Shown here in pieces: positions 1 to 6,439 of a DNA stretch of 8,567 bases. The stretch comes from Waddliaceae bacterium (GTDB lineage: Bacteria; Chlamydiota; Chlamydiia; Chlamydiales; SLOH01). Positions within the stretch are counted from its first letter, which is position 1; every line of letters starts with the position of its first letter. Location: positions 1-8,567 of the forward strand of contig SLOH01000181.1 of assembly GCA_007132595.1 (NCBI GenBank), in the 5' to 3' direction. Under the pieces are notes generated by a model, which was given only the letters and a program-made list of their open reading frames with translations, was not told the DNA's origin and did not search any database. The position numbers and the translations under genes are program-made.

Positions 1-2
1 AG

Positions 3-458
3 CTTGATCCTAAAAAAGGAGCGGGAACAATCGGACGGCCGCACATTGCAAATGCCATGATTGAAAGAGGCTATGTCTCAACGATTGAAGAGGCGTTTCA
101 TCGATTCATCGGGGACAATAAACCGTGCTTTTCAATGGGCCCAATTTTTACAGTCGCAGAAACAATTGACATTATCCACGAGGCCAATGGCCTTGCAGTC
201 ATTGCCCATCCGCACCTAATTCACGACCGAACGATCGTTCAAAAGCTTTTGCAACTCAACTTCAATGGAATCGAGTGTTACTATGCGCAATTTCCTAAAG
301 AGAAAATTCATCCATGGTTGAAAATCGCTAAAGAAAAGAACTGGCTGATTACCGGGGGTTCCGATTTTCACGGCAGTGTCAAGCCGAAATCAAGACTTGG
401 CAGCTCCTATATCAATGAAGAGCTCTACACTCAAATCAAACAGGCGTGCCATGCATGA
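3..458 (+). CDS. PHP-domain phosphoesterase, C-terminal part (5' end outside window)
   Basis: The frame is open from the left edge to the TGA at 456-458, giving the last 151 residues of a protein whose family is usually about 280 residues, so roughly half is missing. Seen: GTIGRPHIANAM at fragment residues 9-19, an AHPH motif near 68-71 and GGSDFHG near 118-124. These are the metal-binding His/Asp motifs of the C-terminal half of the PHP (polymerase and histidinol phosphatase) fold. The GRPHIA signature and the following aromatic/glycine spacing match the YciV/TrpH group, now known as RNase AM or 3',5'-nucleoside bisphosphate phosphatase. That group degrades short RNA oligomers or pAp-type nucleotides in the cytoplasm using a trinuclear metal centre. 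Family members commonly read AHPG where this has AHPH. The exact substrate is inference. The 3' end overlaps folC by 8 bases, suggesting translational coupling. Confidence 0.88.
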   Translation, partial: LDPKKGAGTIGRPHIANAMIERGYVSTIEEAFHRFIGDNKPCFSMGPIFTVAETIDIIHEANGLAVIAHPHLIHDRTIVQKLLQLNFNGIECYYAQFPKEKIHPWLKIAKEKNWLITGGSDFHGSVKPKSRLGSSYINEELYTQIKQACHA

Positions 459-1572
459 GACACTTTCGAAGCTCTATGCCCTTCAGGGAAAAAAATTTGA
501 AAAATACGGTCTTGAAAACATGGAGCGTCTGGCGGATTATTTTGGCCATCCGGAAAAATGTTTTAAATCTATCCATATTGCCGGCACAAATGGCAAAGGT
601 TCGACAGCGTATAAAATCGCAAGCGCTCTAACAAACGCCGGCTACAAGACCGGGCTTTTCACCTCACCTCACATCTCCTGCATCCGAGAGCGCATTCAGA
701 TTGATGGAGAAATGATCTCAGAGCAGCAGTTTATGGAACTACTTCCAGATCTATCAGCCACGATTTTTGAGCTGCTGACAATAACAGCATTTCGCCACTT
801 CGCAAAGGAAAATGTTGACTATGCGGTAATTGAAACCGGTCTTGGTGGAAGACTTGACGCCACAAACATTATCACCCCGGTTCTTTCCGTGATTACCTCA
901 ATTGCCCGTGACCATGAACACATTTTAGGATCATCCCTCAAACAAATCGCGCAAGAAAAAGCCGGGATTATCAAGCCGGGCGTCCCCCTTATTCTTGGGC
1001 CAAACACCCCCTACCTCACCTCTCCTTTAAAAATACAAGACCGCTTTCAAACGTTCGATAAGGAAAATAGCGCCATTGCTCAAATGGCCTTGACTCAATT
1101 GAACATTGCTCCAGACGCAATACAGAAAGGCATTTGCTCTCGCCCTCCATGCCGTATGGAGGTGATTGCCTACAAAGGTCGAAATGTCATACTCGACGTC
1201 GCCCACAACAAAGCTGCCATCGAAACTCTTTTCAAAAGTCTTAATCCCCCTCCCGACACGCTGCTCTTCGCGCTTTCTGAAACGAAGGATATCGACGGCG
1301 TCTTGGATCTGATCAATCGCAAAAGTCAACCAGTATGGGTAACAGAGGGTGCAAATCCAAGAAAAATGCCCTGCACATCACTTGCCAAGCGACTTAACCG
1401 TAACTTTCATGCCATACCCGACTGTCGCCTTGCATTTGAAGATGCCATTGATCAGACACCGCTAGGCGGCAGCCTTCTGTGCTTCGGAACTTTTTTTATT
1501 ATGTCGCAGATCCGCTTGAGCCTTGGTATCGATGAACCGCTGGATCCGGAAGATTTAAACGAAAAAGTTTAA
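451..1572 (+). CDS. folC: Folylpolyglutamate synthase / dihydrofolate synthase (compact form)
   Basis: An ATP-dependent Mur-ligase-family enzyme that adds glutamate to dihydropteroate and/or folates. From the ATG at 451 it is 373 residues, short against the usual 420 or so. Seen: P-loop GTNGKGST at 45-52, TSPHIS at 71-76 with RERIQIDG following, ETGLGGRLDATN at 128-139, RDHEHILG at 153-160, and QEKAGIIKPG at 168-177 with the lysine expected to be carbamylated. The C-terminal Mur-ligase domain starts near 236, with LDVAHN at 248-253 and CFGTFF at 344-349. Two oddities are visible. LDVAHNK replaces the usual LDGAHNP. The stretch between LGP (182-184) and the C-terminal domain is much shorter than normal, apparently lacking the typical GxHQxxN segment. 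An in-frame GTG at 376 would add 25 non-homologous residues read from inside the PHP gene, so 451 is preferred. Functional identity is secure; the choice between FolC activities is not. Confidence 0.93.
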   Translation: MHETLSKLYALQGKKFEKYGLENMERLADYFGHPEKCFKSIHIAGTNGKGSTAYKIASALTNAGYKTGLFTSPHISCIRERIQIDGEMISEQQFMELLPDLSATIFELLTITAFRHFAKENVDYAVIETGLGGRLDATNIITPVLSVITSIARDHEHILGSSLKQIAQEKAGIIKPGVPLILGPNTPYLTSPLKIQDRFQTFDKENSAIAQMALTQLNIAPDAIQKGICSRPPCRMEVIAYKGRNVILDVAHNKAAIETLFKSLNPPPDTLLFALSETKDIDGVLDLINRKSQPVWVTEGANPRKMPCTSLAKRLNRNFHAIPDCRLAFEDAIDQTPLGGSLLCFGTFFIMSQIRLSLGIDEPLDPEDLNEKV

Positions 1573-1586
1573 TTCCGCGAATTGGA

Positions 1587-1592
1587 TATAAT
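1587..1592 (+). promoter_or_regulatory. Possible -10 box of the mscS promoter
   Basis: A perfect TATAAT lies in the 73-base gap between folC and the MscS gene, 53 bases before the ATG. No good -35 hexamer stands 16-18 bases upstream, where the sequence is AAAGTT-like. The box sits inside an inverted repeat, GAATT-N6-AATTC (1579-1594). It would give a leader of about 45 bases. This is prediction from consensus only. Confidence 0.42.
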
Positions 1593-1635
1593 TCAAAATT
1601 CAGTTAGAGTCACAAACAGAAACTTCTGATTAAAA

Positions 1636-1641
1636 AAGGTG
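1636..1641 (+). promoter_or_regulatory. Ribosome binding site for the MscS gene
   Basis: AAGGTG preceded by an A-run, with the AAGG core 6 bases before the ATG at 1646. It is the strongest Shine-Dalgarno-like site in the window and fixes the start of the 719-residue product. Confidence 0.7.
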
Positions 1642-1645
1642 ATTC

Positions 1646-3805
1646 ATGAAAACTGTATATTTGACACTTGTATTTTCAATCTTCTTACTACCTCTGAATG
1701 CCATCACCTCATCATTCAATGGAAGGTCTCAGGAGGAGGTGGCCGAGGTAGAACTTCCAAACCCACTAAACCTTCAAGCGAATTGGCCGCAGTACTTCAA
1801 TGTCGATGAAGATGAATTTGATGCACGTGTCGCGAGTCTGAGCAGCCTATTACAAGACTTTTATGAGCAACTAGAAACTCAAGAGGAAAAGGAGGAAGCC
1901 GCAAGGGCAATCCAAAATATTACCCTACATCTTGAATCACTGAAACACTTAAAACAACAGGTCGTTGAAGCGCCAAAACTTGAACTTGCATGGATCCCCA
2001 AATCTTCTTACCAATTAGATGAGTATATTGAAATTTCAGGTCAAATTCGAGAATTAAGACAGCAGATCGATTTCTTAAAGTCAGATCTCACACAAACCAC
2101 ATACACAATTTCTAATCTCTCTCAAACCTACAGCAACACCTACGCAAGATATTTAAGACTCGATGGTCGTACAAAACAAAAATTCTTCCTCGGCCTTGAA
2201 GTGCTTTCGCTTGGAACAAGGCGCCTGTACTTACAAGCAGAAGAGCGCTTAGATAGAGAAATTGTTGCTGCCAATGAAGAGCGTTTGGCGGTGCATACAC
2301 AAAAACGCAAAGTCATGAAAGGCGAACTAAGAGCCGATCTTGATTTGCAAGCAATCGAAAGAGAGCAGGAAGATCTGCGCTTAAGCCAAGGCCGTATCCA
2401 ACAAAAAATCACAGAACTCGAAACGAGGTCGATTCAAAGACATGATAAATTAAGTGCAAATGGAGAGGCTCGTCTTGTCGACCAAAGACTGCTCAATGCT
2501 CAAATAGAAGAGGCCTTGATCAATGCGCAGCTCTTTTTTCTGGATGCAAAAACCACATTAGCCAAAGCACTCAACTCTCCTGAAGAGATCCAGTATGAAG
2601 AAAATGTCAGACCCATTCGGACATTTAGAACAGAAACAGAAAACCTAATGGATTCGTGGCAGGAGGTCGCGAGCGCCGGAATGGACCAGATCAGCCAAAA
2701 ACTGATCGCAATTAATGATGAGAATGAAGAGGAGCAAAGAGCTGCCTACCGAGAGGCACTTGACTTATCTGTTTCAACTCAAACGCTTTTACAAGCTCTG
2801 TCAGTCGAACTTTATCATATCCGGCTCGTGAATGAGCTCATTCTCCAAAACATCACAAGACAGCAGTCGACAGTCGATCGTCTAGTCTTTAATTTTGAAC
2901 GCTTTTGGCAAGGAACAAGAGGAACAATCGAAAACTGGCTCTATTACAGTCTATTTGAGGTTGGAGGAATTCCGATTACATTAATCGGCCTTCTAAGAGC
3001 CGCCCTTATTGTTTTAGCCTCTTTTTGGGTATCTAATTTTATTGGTAGAAGCACGCAAAAGTTTGCTAAGGGAAGTGGGAAGGTGGGCGAGCCTACCCTC
3101 TATACGTTTCGTCGTATTTTCCATTATATCATTATTTTTCTAGGTATCCTTTTAGCGCTCGGCTCACTCGGCTTGACAATGGGAAACCTTGCGATTGTTC
3201 TAGGGGCTCTGGGTATTGGACTTGGGTTTGGGCTACAAAATATTGTGAACAACTTCCTTTGTGGTCTTGTAATACTATTCGAGCGCAACGTAAAGGTTGG
3301 AGATATTGTCGAGCTTGAGGAAGGATTGATCGGGAAAGTTGTCGAAGTAAACGTACAAAATACAACCCTGCACACCTTTGACAGCCTTGACGTTCTTGTT
3401 CCCAACTCATCGGTTGTTGGAAAAAACGTGATCAACTGGACGAAAAACTCCTCTTTCCTACGGTATCACGTCCCTTTTACCGTTGCATATGGCACTGACC
3501 AAAACTTGGTAACAGAAGCTGTTTGCGAAGCTGCATTAAAGGTTGGCTACACACTGACGGACTTTCCCGGCATTCCCGAACCTGATGTCTGGCTTGTGAA
3601 ATTTGGTGATAACGCTCTGCATTATGAACTGATTGTCTGGGTCGACTTGAAGAAGCCTGGGGTCAGAAAAGGGATTTTAGCTGCTTATCTATCTGAAATT
3701 GAGTTTGCGTTGAAAAAACATAATATCAATATCCCCTTTCCGCAAAGAGATCTCCATATTAAATCAGTACCTGAAGAGGGTATCTACATCAGGTCCGAAA
3801 AATGA
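1646..3805 (+). CDS. MscS-family mechanosensitive channel with long coiled-coil N-terminal arm
   Basis: A probable inner-membrane, tension-gated channel that releases solutes on hypo-osmotic shock. The 719 residues divide clearly. A signal peptide covers residues 1-19, with likely cleavage after LNA. About 30-420 is a long, charged, mostly helical extracytoplasmic region rich in E, Q, R and L and predicted to form coiled coils. Transmembrane helices lie near 441-466 and 492-511. The MscS pore helix lies near 513-545, with alternating Gly/Ala/Leu (ALGIGLGFGLQNIVNNF). The cytoplasmic beta and alpha/beta domains follow (VGDIVEL at 551-557, VPNSSVVGKNVINW at 585-598, VAYGTD at 613-618). Basic MscS is about 290 residues with three helices. 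This resembles the MscK/MscM design of a large secreted N-terminal domain, but with few membrane helices. The stop overlaps the DUF1003 gene start by 4 bases (ATGA). The channel class is certain from the pore and beta domain; the function of the arm is unknown. Confidence 0.93.
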   Translation: MKTVYLTLVFSIFLLPLNAITSSFNGRSQEEVAEVELPNPLNLQANWPQYFNVDEDEFDARVASLSSLLQDFYEQLETQEEKEEAARAIQNITLHLESLKHLKQQVVEAPKLELAWIPKSSYQLDEYIEISGQIRELRQQIDFLKSDLTQTTYTISNLSQTYSNTYARYLRLDGRTKQKFFLGLEVLSLGTRRLYLQAEERLDREIVAANEERLAVHTQKRKVMKGELRADLDLQAIEREQEDLRLSQGRIQQKITELETRSIQRHDKLSANGEARLVDQRLLNAQIEEALINAQLFFLDAKTTLAKALNSPEEIQYEENVRPIRTFRTETENLMDSWQEVASAGMDQISQKLIAINDENEEEQRAAYREALDLSVSTQTLLQALSVELYHIRLVNELILQNITRQQSTVDRLVFNFERFWQGTRGTIENWLYYSLFEVGGIPITLIGLLRAALIVLASFWVSNFIGRSTQKFAKGSGKVGEPTLYTFRRIFHYIIIFLGILLALGSLGLTMGNLAIVLGALGIGLGFGLQNIVNNFLCGLVILFERNVKVGDIVELEEGLIGKVVEVNVQNTTLHTFDSLDVLVPNSSVVGKNVINWTKNSSFLRYHVPFTVAYGTDQNLVTEAVCEAALKVGYTLTDFPGIPEPDVWLVKFGDNALHYELIVWVDLKKPGVRKGILAAYLSEIEFALKKHNINIPFPQRDLHIKSVPEEGIYIRSEK

Positions 3806-4503
3806 AACACGAGGGGCAAAAAACGTGCGAACTCTGCGGAAAAAAGTTCAGCACTAAAGAGCTGTATCCGCTCCCATTTGTACGTCACACCGTTTTAGCT
3901 ACCGCTAAAAAAACCACTCCGGAACTTCGTTTGGATGGGTTTATTTGCTACCCGGATTTGCGAAAAATCAGCTCGCTGCACTTTGAAGAGGCCTTAAGTC
4001 AAGAGAAAGGTGTTTTGACCGATCTTGAAAAGGAGGTGCTACTCAGTTTAAAAGAACATGACGTTCTGACTGAGAATGTCAATAAAGAGTTCGAGACGAA
4101 TCTAACCTTTGGCCAAAAGCTTGCCGACAAAATTGCAAAATTTGGCGGCAGCTGGGCGTTTATTTCATTTTTTGGAATAGTGCTTGTGGTGTGGATGACA
4201 ATTAATACCATCCACTTGTTTGAGCAGCCCTTTGACCCCTATCCCTTCATCTTGTTAAACCTTGTCCTTTCATGTCTTGCCGCCGTCCAGGCGCCTGTGA
4301 TTTTAATGAGTCAAAACAGACAATCTGCAAGAGACCGGATCTCGTCTGAAAATGATTATCAAACGAATCTAAAGGCAGAACTTCAAACAAGACAAATTAA
4401 CGCCAAACTCGATTTGTTAATGAAGCACCATTGGCAAGACATGCACGAACTCAAACGGCTTCATGAGGAAGTTTTGCAAGAGTATCCGCAAAAAAAAGAG
4501 TAA
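3802..4503 (+). CDS. DUF1003 membrane protein with N-terminal CxxC element
   Basis: A 233-residue protein of the DUF1003 family, whose biochemical role is not established. Seen: Cys9-x2-Cys12-Gly and Cys49 in the first 60 residues, with His29 and His60 as possible further ligands. This is suggestive of a small zinc ribbon. The family core then follows: FGQKLADKIAKFGGSW at 103-118, a first membrane helix near 118-137, FDPYPFILLNLVLS at 144-157, a second helix near 148-170, and the hallmark APVILMSQNRQ at 164-174 with DR and ENDY just after. The C-terminal tail from about 185 is charged and helical. The start ATG at 3802 overlaps the mscS stop (ATGA), with AGG at 3791-3793 inside mscS as a ribosome site. 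Tight coupling suggests co-production with the channel. The gene ends with an A8 run at 4490-4497. Confidence 0.9.
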   Translation: MKHEGQKTCELCGKKFSTKELYPLPFVRHTVLATAKKTTPELRLDGFICYPDLRKISSLHFEEALSQEKGVLTDLEKEVLLSLKEHDVLTENVNKEFETNLTFGQKLADKIAKFGGSWAFISFFGIVLVVWMTINTIHLFEQPFDPYPFILLNLVLSCLAAVQAPVILMSQNRQSARDRISSENDYQTNLKAELQTRQINAKLDLLMKHHWQDMHELKRLHEEVLQEYPQKKE

Positions 4504-4566
4504 CCTAAGCTTTAAAAATTTGCTCAGGGCATCTCCTAAAGTGTAAAAGTCTTGGTTTAAGTCCGG

Positions 4567-4575
4567 TGATATGAT
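4567..4575 (+). promoter_or_regulatory. Possible extended -10 promoter for the small-protein/folP unit
   Basis: TGA-TATGAT matches the extended -10 pattern TGn-TATAAT with one change. It lies 45 bases upstream of the ATG at 4620, in a 116-base AT-rich gap that is the longest non-coding stretch in the window. No convincing -35 sits at the right distance; TTGGTT at 4553-4558 is too close. No riboswitch-like fold was recognised in the gap. Prediction only. Confidence 0.38.
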
Positions 4576-4606
4576 TAAATAGGTAATCTACCATTAATTT
4601 AAAATT

Positions 4607-4613
4607 GAGGAAG
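4607..4613 (+). promoter_or_regulatory. Ribosome binding site deciding the start of the small membrane protein
   Basis: GAGGAAG lies 6 bases before the ATG at 4620. An in-frame TTG at 4605 abuts this purine tract and would place the binding site inside the coding sequence, so the ATG is preferred. Confidence 0.6.
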
Positions 4614-4619
4614 ATCTGT

Positions 4620-4859
4620 ATGGAAGAAATTTTAACCTGGTTTCAAAACCATCCAGGGGTCCTTGGATTCTTGGTTTCAAGCTTTGTCTTTTTTATTACC
4701 ATTTTTTTAGTCTCTAAAAGGTGGATAGGATTTAGCATTACTCTTCTTTTACTTTTATTTGCCCTTGTCAGCGGAATGACAATTGCCAACCAACAAATGC
4801 TTTTAAGACAAATTAACTCAAGTAGCCATGACACGTCCGTTGAGTACCTCAATGACTAA
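4620..4859 (+). CDS. Small two-helix membrane protein, unknown function
   Basis: A 79-residue product that I do not recognise as a named family. Seen: a short amphipathic N-terminus, hydrophobic helices at about 14-32 and 36-55 joined by a basic turn (SKRW), and a polar C-terminal tail of about 25 residues. The two-helix hairpin with a positively charged loop suggests an inner-membrane protein with both ends outside the cytoplasm; the topology is inference. A good ribosome site and a plausible promoter upstream support it as a real gene. So does the 8-base overlap of its stop with the favoured folP start, which makes translational coupling to folP likely. It may be the first gene of the folP-cdaA-ybbR-rsmE transcription unit. 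No function is assigned. Confidence 0.72.
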   Translation: MEEILTWFQNHPGVLGFLVSSFVFFITIFLVSKRWIGFSITLLLLLFALVSGMTIANQQMLLRQINSSSHDTSVEYLND

Positions 4860-5664
4860 AACCTCACTTGTGGGGATCCTTAATCTCACACCGGATTCTT
4901 TTTTTGATGGGGGCAAATACTCAGCATTAGATGCTGCTGTTCAAAGGGCCATTCAAATGGAAAAAGAGGGCGCGGACATCATTGACATTGGTGGAGAGTC
5001 CACCAGGCCAGGCTCGGATTCTGTCCCTGAAGCTTTGGAACTTGATCGCGTAATACCTGTTCTAAACGCCATTAAGGAACGCGTCTCTTGCGATTTATCA
5101 ATTGACACAATGAAACCTAAAGTTGCAGAGGCAGCCATCGATTCCGGAGCCACTTACCTCAATGACGTCTCCGGATTTTGCAGTCCCCGGATGCGAGAGA
5201 TTGCAGCTGGCCACTCAGTTAAACTGATCGTGATGCATATGCTTGGAAAGCCAAAGACAATGCAACAACATCCGGTCTATTTAAACGGGGTTCTTGACCA
5301 CATCAAACAGTTTTTTGATCAGCGGGTCGATGATCTGATCAAATCGGGAGTTTCCGAATCGCAAATCATTTTAGACCCCGGAATTGGATTTGGAAAAACT
5401 GTTGATGATAATCTTGAAATTATACAAAATCTGCACAAACTAAAAGAAATCGGATTCCCCCTATTCATTGGCTTATCCAGAAAGTCTTTTATAGGGAAAA
5501 TGCTCGGAATCGAAACAAAAGATCGCCTCCCTGCCACAATTGCAATGAACACGATCTGTTTATTAGAAAATATAGAATATATTCGCGTGCACGATGTGAA
5601 AGAACATCGCATGGTGATCGACCTGATTGATAAAAAGAATGAAGTTTTTAATTCCCGGCGTTGA
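4852..5664 (+). CDS. folP: Dihydropteroate synthase
   Basis: A cytoplasmic TIM-barrel enzyme of folate synthesis that condenses 6-hydroxymethyl-7,8-dihydropterin diphosphate with p-aminobenzoate. From the ATG at 4852 it has 270 residues, a normal length. All family motifs are present: GILNLTPDSFFDGG at 8-21, GGESTRPGS at 47-55, SIDT at 83-86, NDVSGF at 104-109, MHMLGKPKTMQ at 128-138, DPGIGFGKT at 175-183, GLSRKSFIG at 207-215 and RVHDVKEH at 245-252. The loop residues whose substitution gives sulfonamide resistance in E. coli (Phe in PDSF, Pro in TRPG) have the usual identities. An in-frame ATG at 4828 would add eight residues, but it has no ribosome site; the ATG at 4852 has GAG 7 bases upstream. 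It stands alone: there is no fused folK domain, unlike folKP forms of some relatives. It overlaps cdaA by 26 bases. Confidence 0.96.
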   Translation: MTKTSLVGILNLTPDSFFDGGKYSALDAAVQRAIQMEKEGADIIDIGGESTRPGSDSVPEALELDRVIPVLNAIKERVSCDLSIDTMKPKVAEAAIDSGATYLNDVSGFCSPRMREIAAGHSVKLIVMHMLGKPKTMQQHPVYLNGVLDHIKQFFDQRVDDLIKSGVSESQIILDPGIGFGKTVDDNLEIIQNLHKLKEIGFPLFIGLSRKSFIGKMLGIETKDRLPATIAMNTICLLENIEYIRVHDVKEHRMVIDLIDKKNEVFNSRR

Positions 5665-6439
5665 AATCGCCATTATCACATTTATCTTCTACTATATCAT
5701 CTCCTTTTTCTGGAACACGCGCGCGATGGATTTATTCTATGGGATATTAGCTTTTGCGGCATTATATGCAGGAGCGACTCTTCTTGAGCTCCCTGTCTTA
5801 AAAAAGCTAATGCTCTACTTTGTCAATGGTGCTGTCATCGCGCTCTTAATCATCTTCCAGCCGGAGGTGCGCCTCGCACTCTCAAGGTTAAGCGTGAAGG
5901 GTAAAAAGTATCGAGAGACAACAGAGTTTGATAAATTCCTCGATCAAATCTCAGGGACTGTCTACCGTTTATCAGAAAAGCGCACAGGGGCGTTAATTGT
6001 TCTTGAAAAGCACGACTCGCTTGAAGAGTTTGCCAATAAAGCCGTCTTACTTCACGCGGAATTTACCCCGGAACTGCTAGAGTCGATCTTTAGCACCACA
6101 ACTCCCTTGCACGATGGAGGGGTGATTATCAGAGGCTCTGTCATCCTTGCTGCAGCTTCCATTCTGCCGCTAGCAGACGAAAGCGCGCAGATCACCAAGT
6201 CAATGGGGACGCGTCATCGAGCCGCCCTTGGAATTAGTCAGATCACAGACGCTCTTGCCATCGTCGTTTCAGAAGAGACCGGCACGATTGCCATTGCACG
6301 AGACGGCATTATCACACGCGGGGTCAAACCCGATCGCTTCCGCGGAATTATTCGAAGTGTTTTTACAAACCCAAGGCCGGTAAAAACTAATACAAAACAG
6401 TTTGGCCTGATGCAGAAAGTGAAAGAATGGATGGGTTAG
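5639..6439 (+). CDS. cdaA: Membrane diadenylate cyclase (c-di-AMP synthase)
   Basis: Makes cyclic di-AMP from two ATP; also called dacA or YbbP. It is 266 residues from the ATG at 5639. Three membrane helices lie near 8-28, 32-52 and 55-75, a coiled linker near 88-115, then the DisA_N/DAC catalytic domain from about 117. Seen: GALIVLE at 117-123, TPLHDGGVIIRG at 155-166, GTRHRAALGIS at 190-200 and SEETGTIAIA at 211-220. The metal-binding Asp159 and the RHR motif (192-194) are intact, so activity is expected. The catalytic motif reads DGG where the well-studied enzymes read DGA. The start lies inside the folP 3' end with only a weak ribosome site, so translation probably depends on folP. A TTG at 5627 is an alternative start. 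The 3' end overlaps ybbR by 13 bases, the standard cdaA-cdaR pairing; glmM is not adjacent in this window. Confidence 0.95.
   Translation: MKFLIPGVEIAIITFIFYYIISFFWNTRAMDLFYGILAFAALYAGATLLELPVLKKLMLYFVNGAVIALLIIFQPEVRLALSRLSVKGKKYRETTEFDKFLDQISGTVYRLSEKRTGALIVLEKHDSLEEFANKAVLLHAEFTPELLESIFSTTTPLHDGGVIIRGSVILAAASILPLADESAQITKSMGTRHRAALGISQITDALAIVVSEETGTIAIARDGIITRGVKPDRFRGIIRSVFTNPRPVKTNTKQFGLMQKVKEWMG

Noticed and set aside
376..450. GTG start giving folC 25 extra N-terminal residues
   Set aside because: The added residues are out-of-frame reading of the PHP gene end and do not resemble FolC N-termini; the ATG at 451 starts directly with family-like sequence.
1027..1329. 100-codon antisense frame within folC
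   Set aside because: It lies fully opposite a well-conserved gene, has no ribosome site or recognisable domain, and is low in plausible protein features.
1617..1628. CAGAA-AC-TTCTG palindrome upstream of mscS
   Set aside because: The loop is too short for a hairpin and the repeat is short enough to be chance; no second copy was seen in the window.
4504..4528. Imperfect inverted repeat CCTAAGC...GCTCAGG after the DUF1003 gene as terminator
   Set aside because: The stem has a mismatch, an 11-base loop and no following T-run, so it does not qualify as an intrinsic terminator.
4504..4619. A riboswitch (c-di-AMP ydaO-type or tetrahydrofolate type) before the folP unit
   Set aside because: The gap is only 116 bases and AT-rich, with none of the paired segments or conserved cores I would expect for either class.
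4828..4851. Upstream ATG for folP adding eight residues
   Set aside because: No ribosome site precedes it, and the ATG at 4852 has a GAG at good spacing and begins just before the conserved first strand. It remains possible, so treat the start as uncertain.
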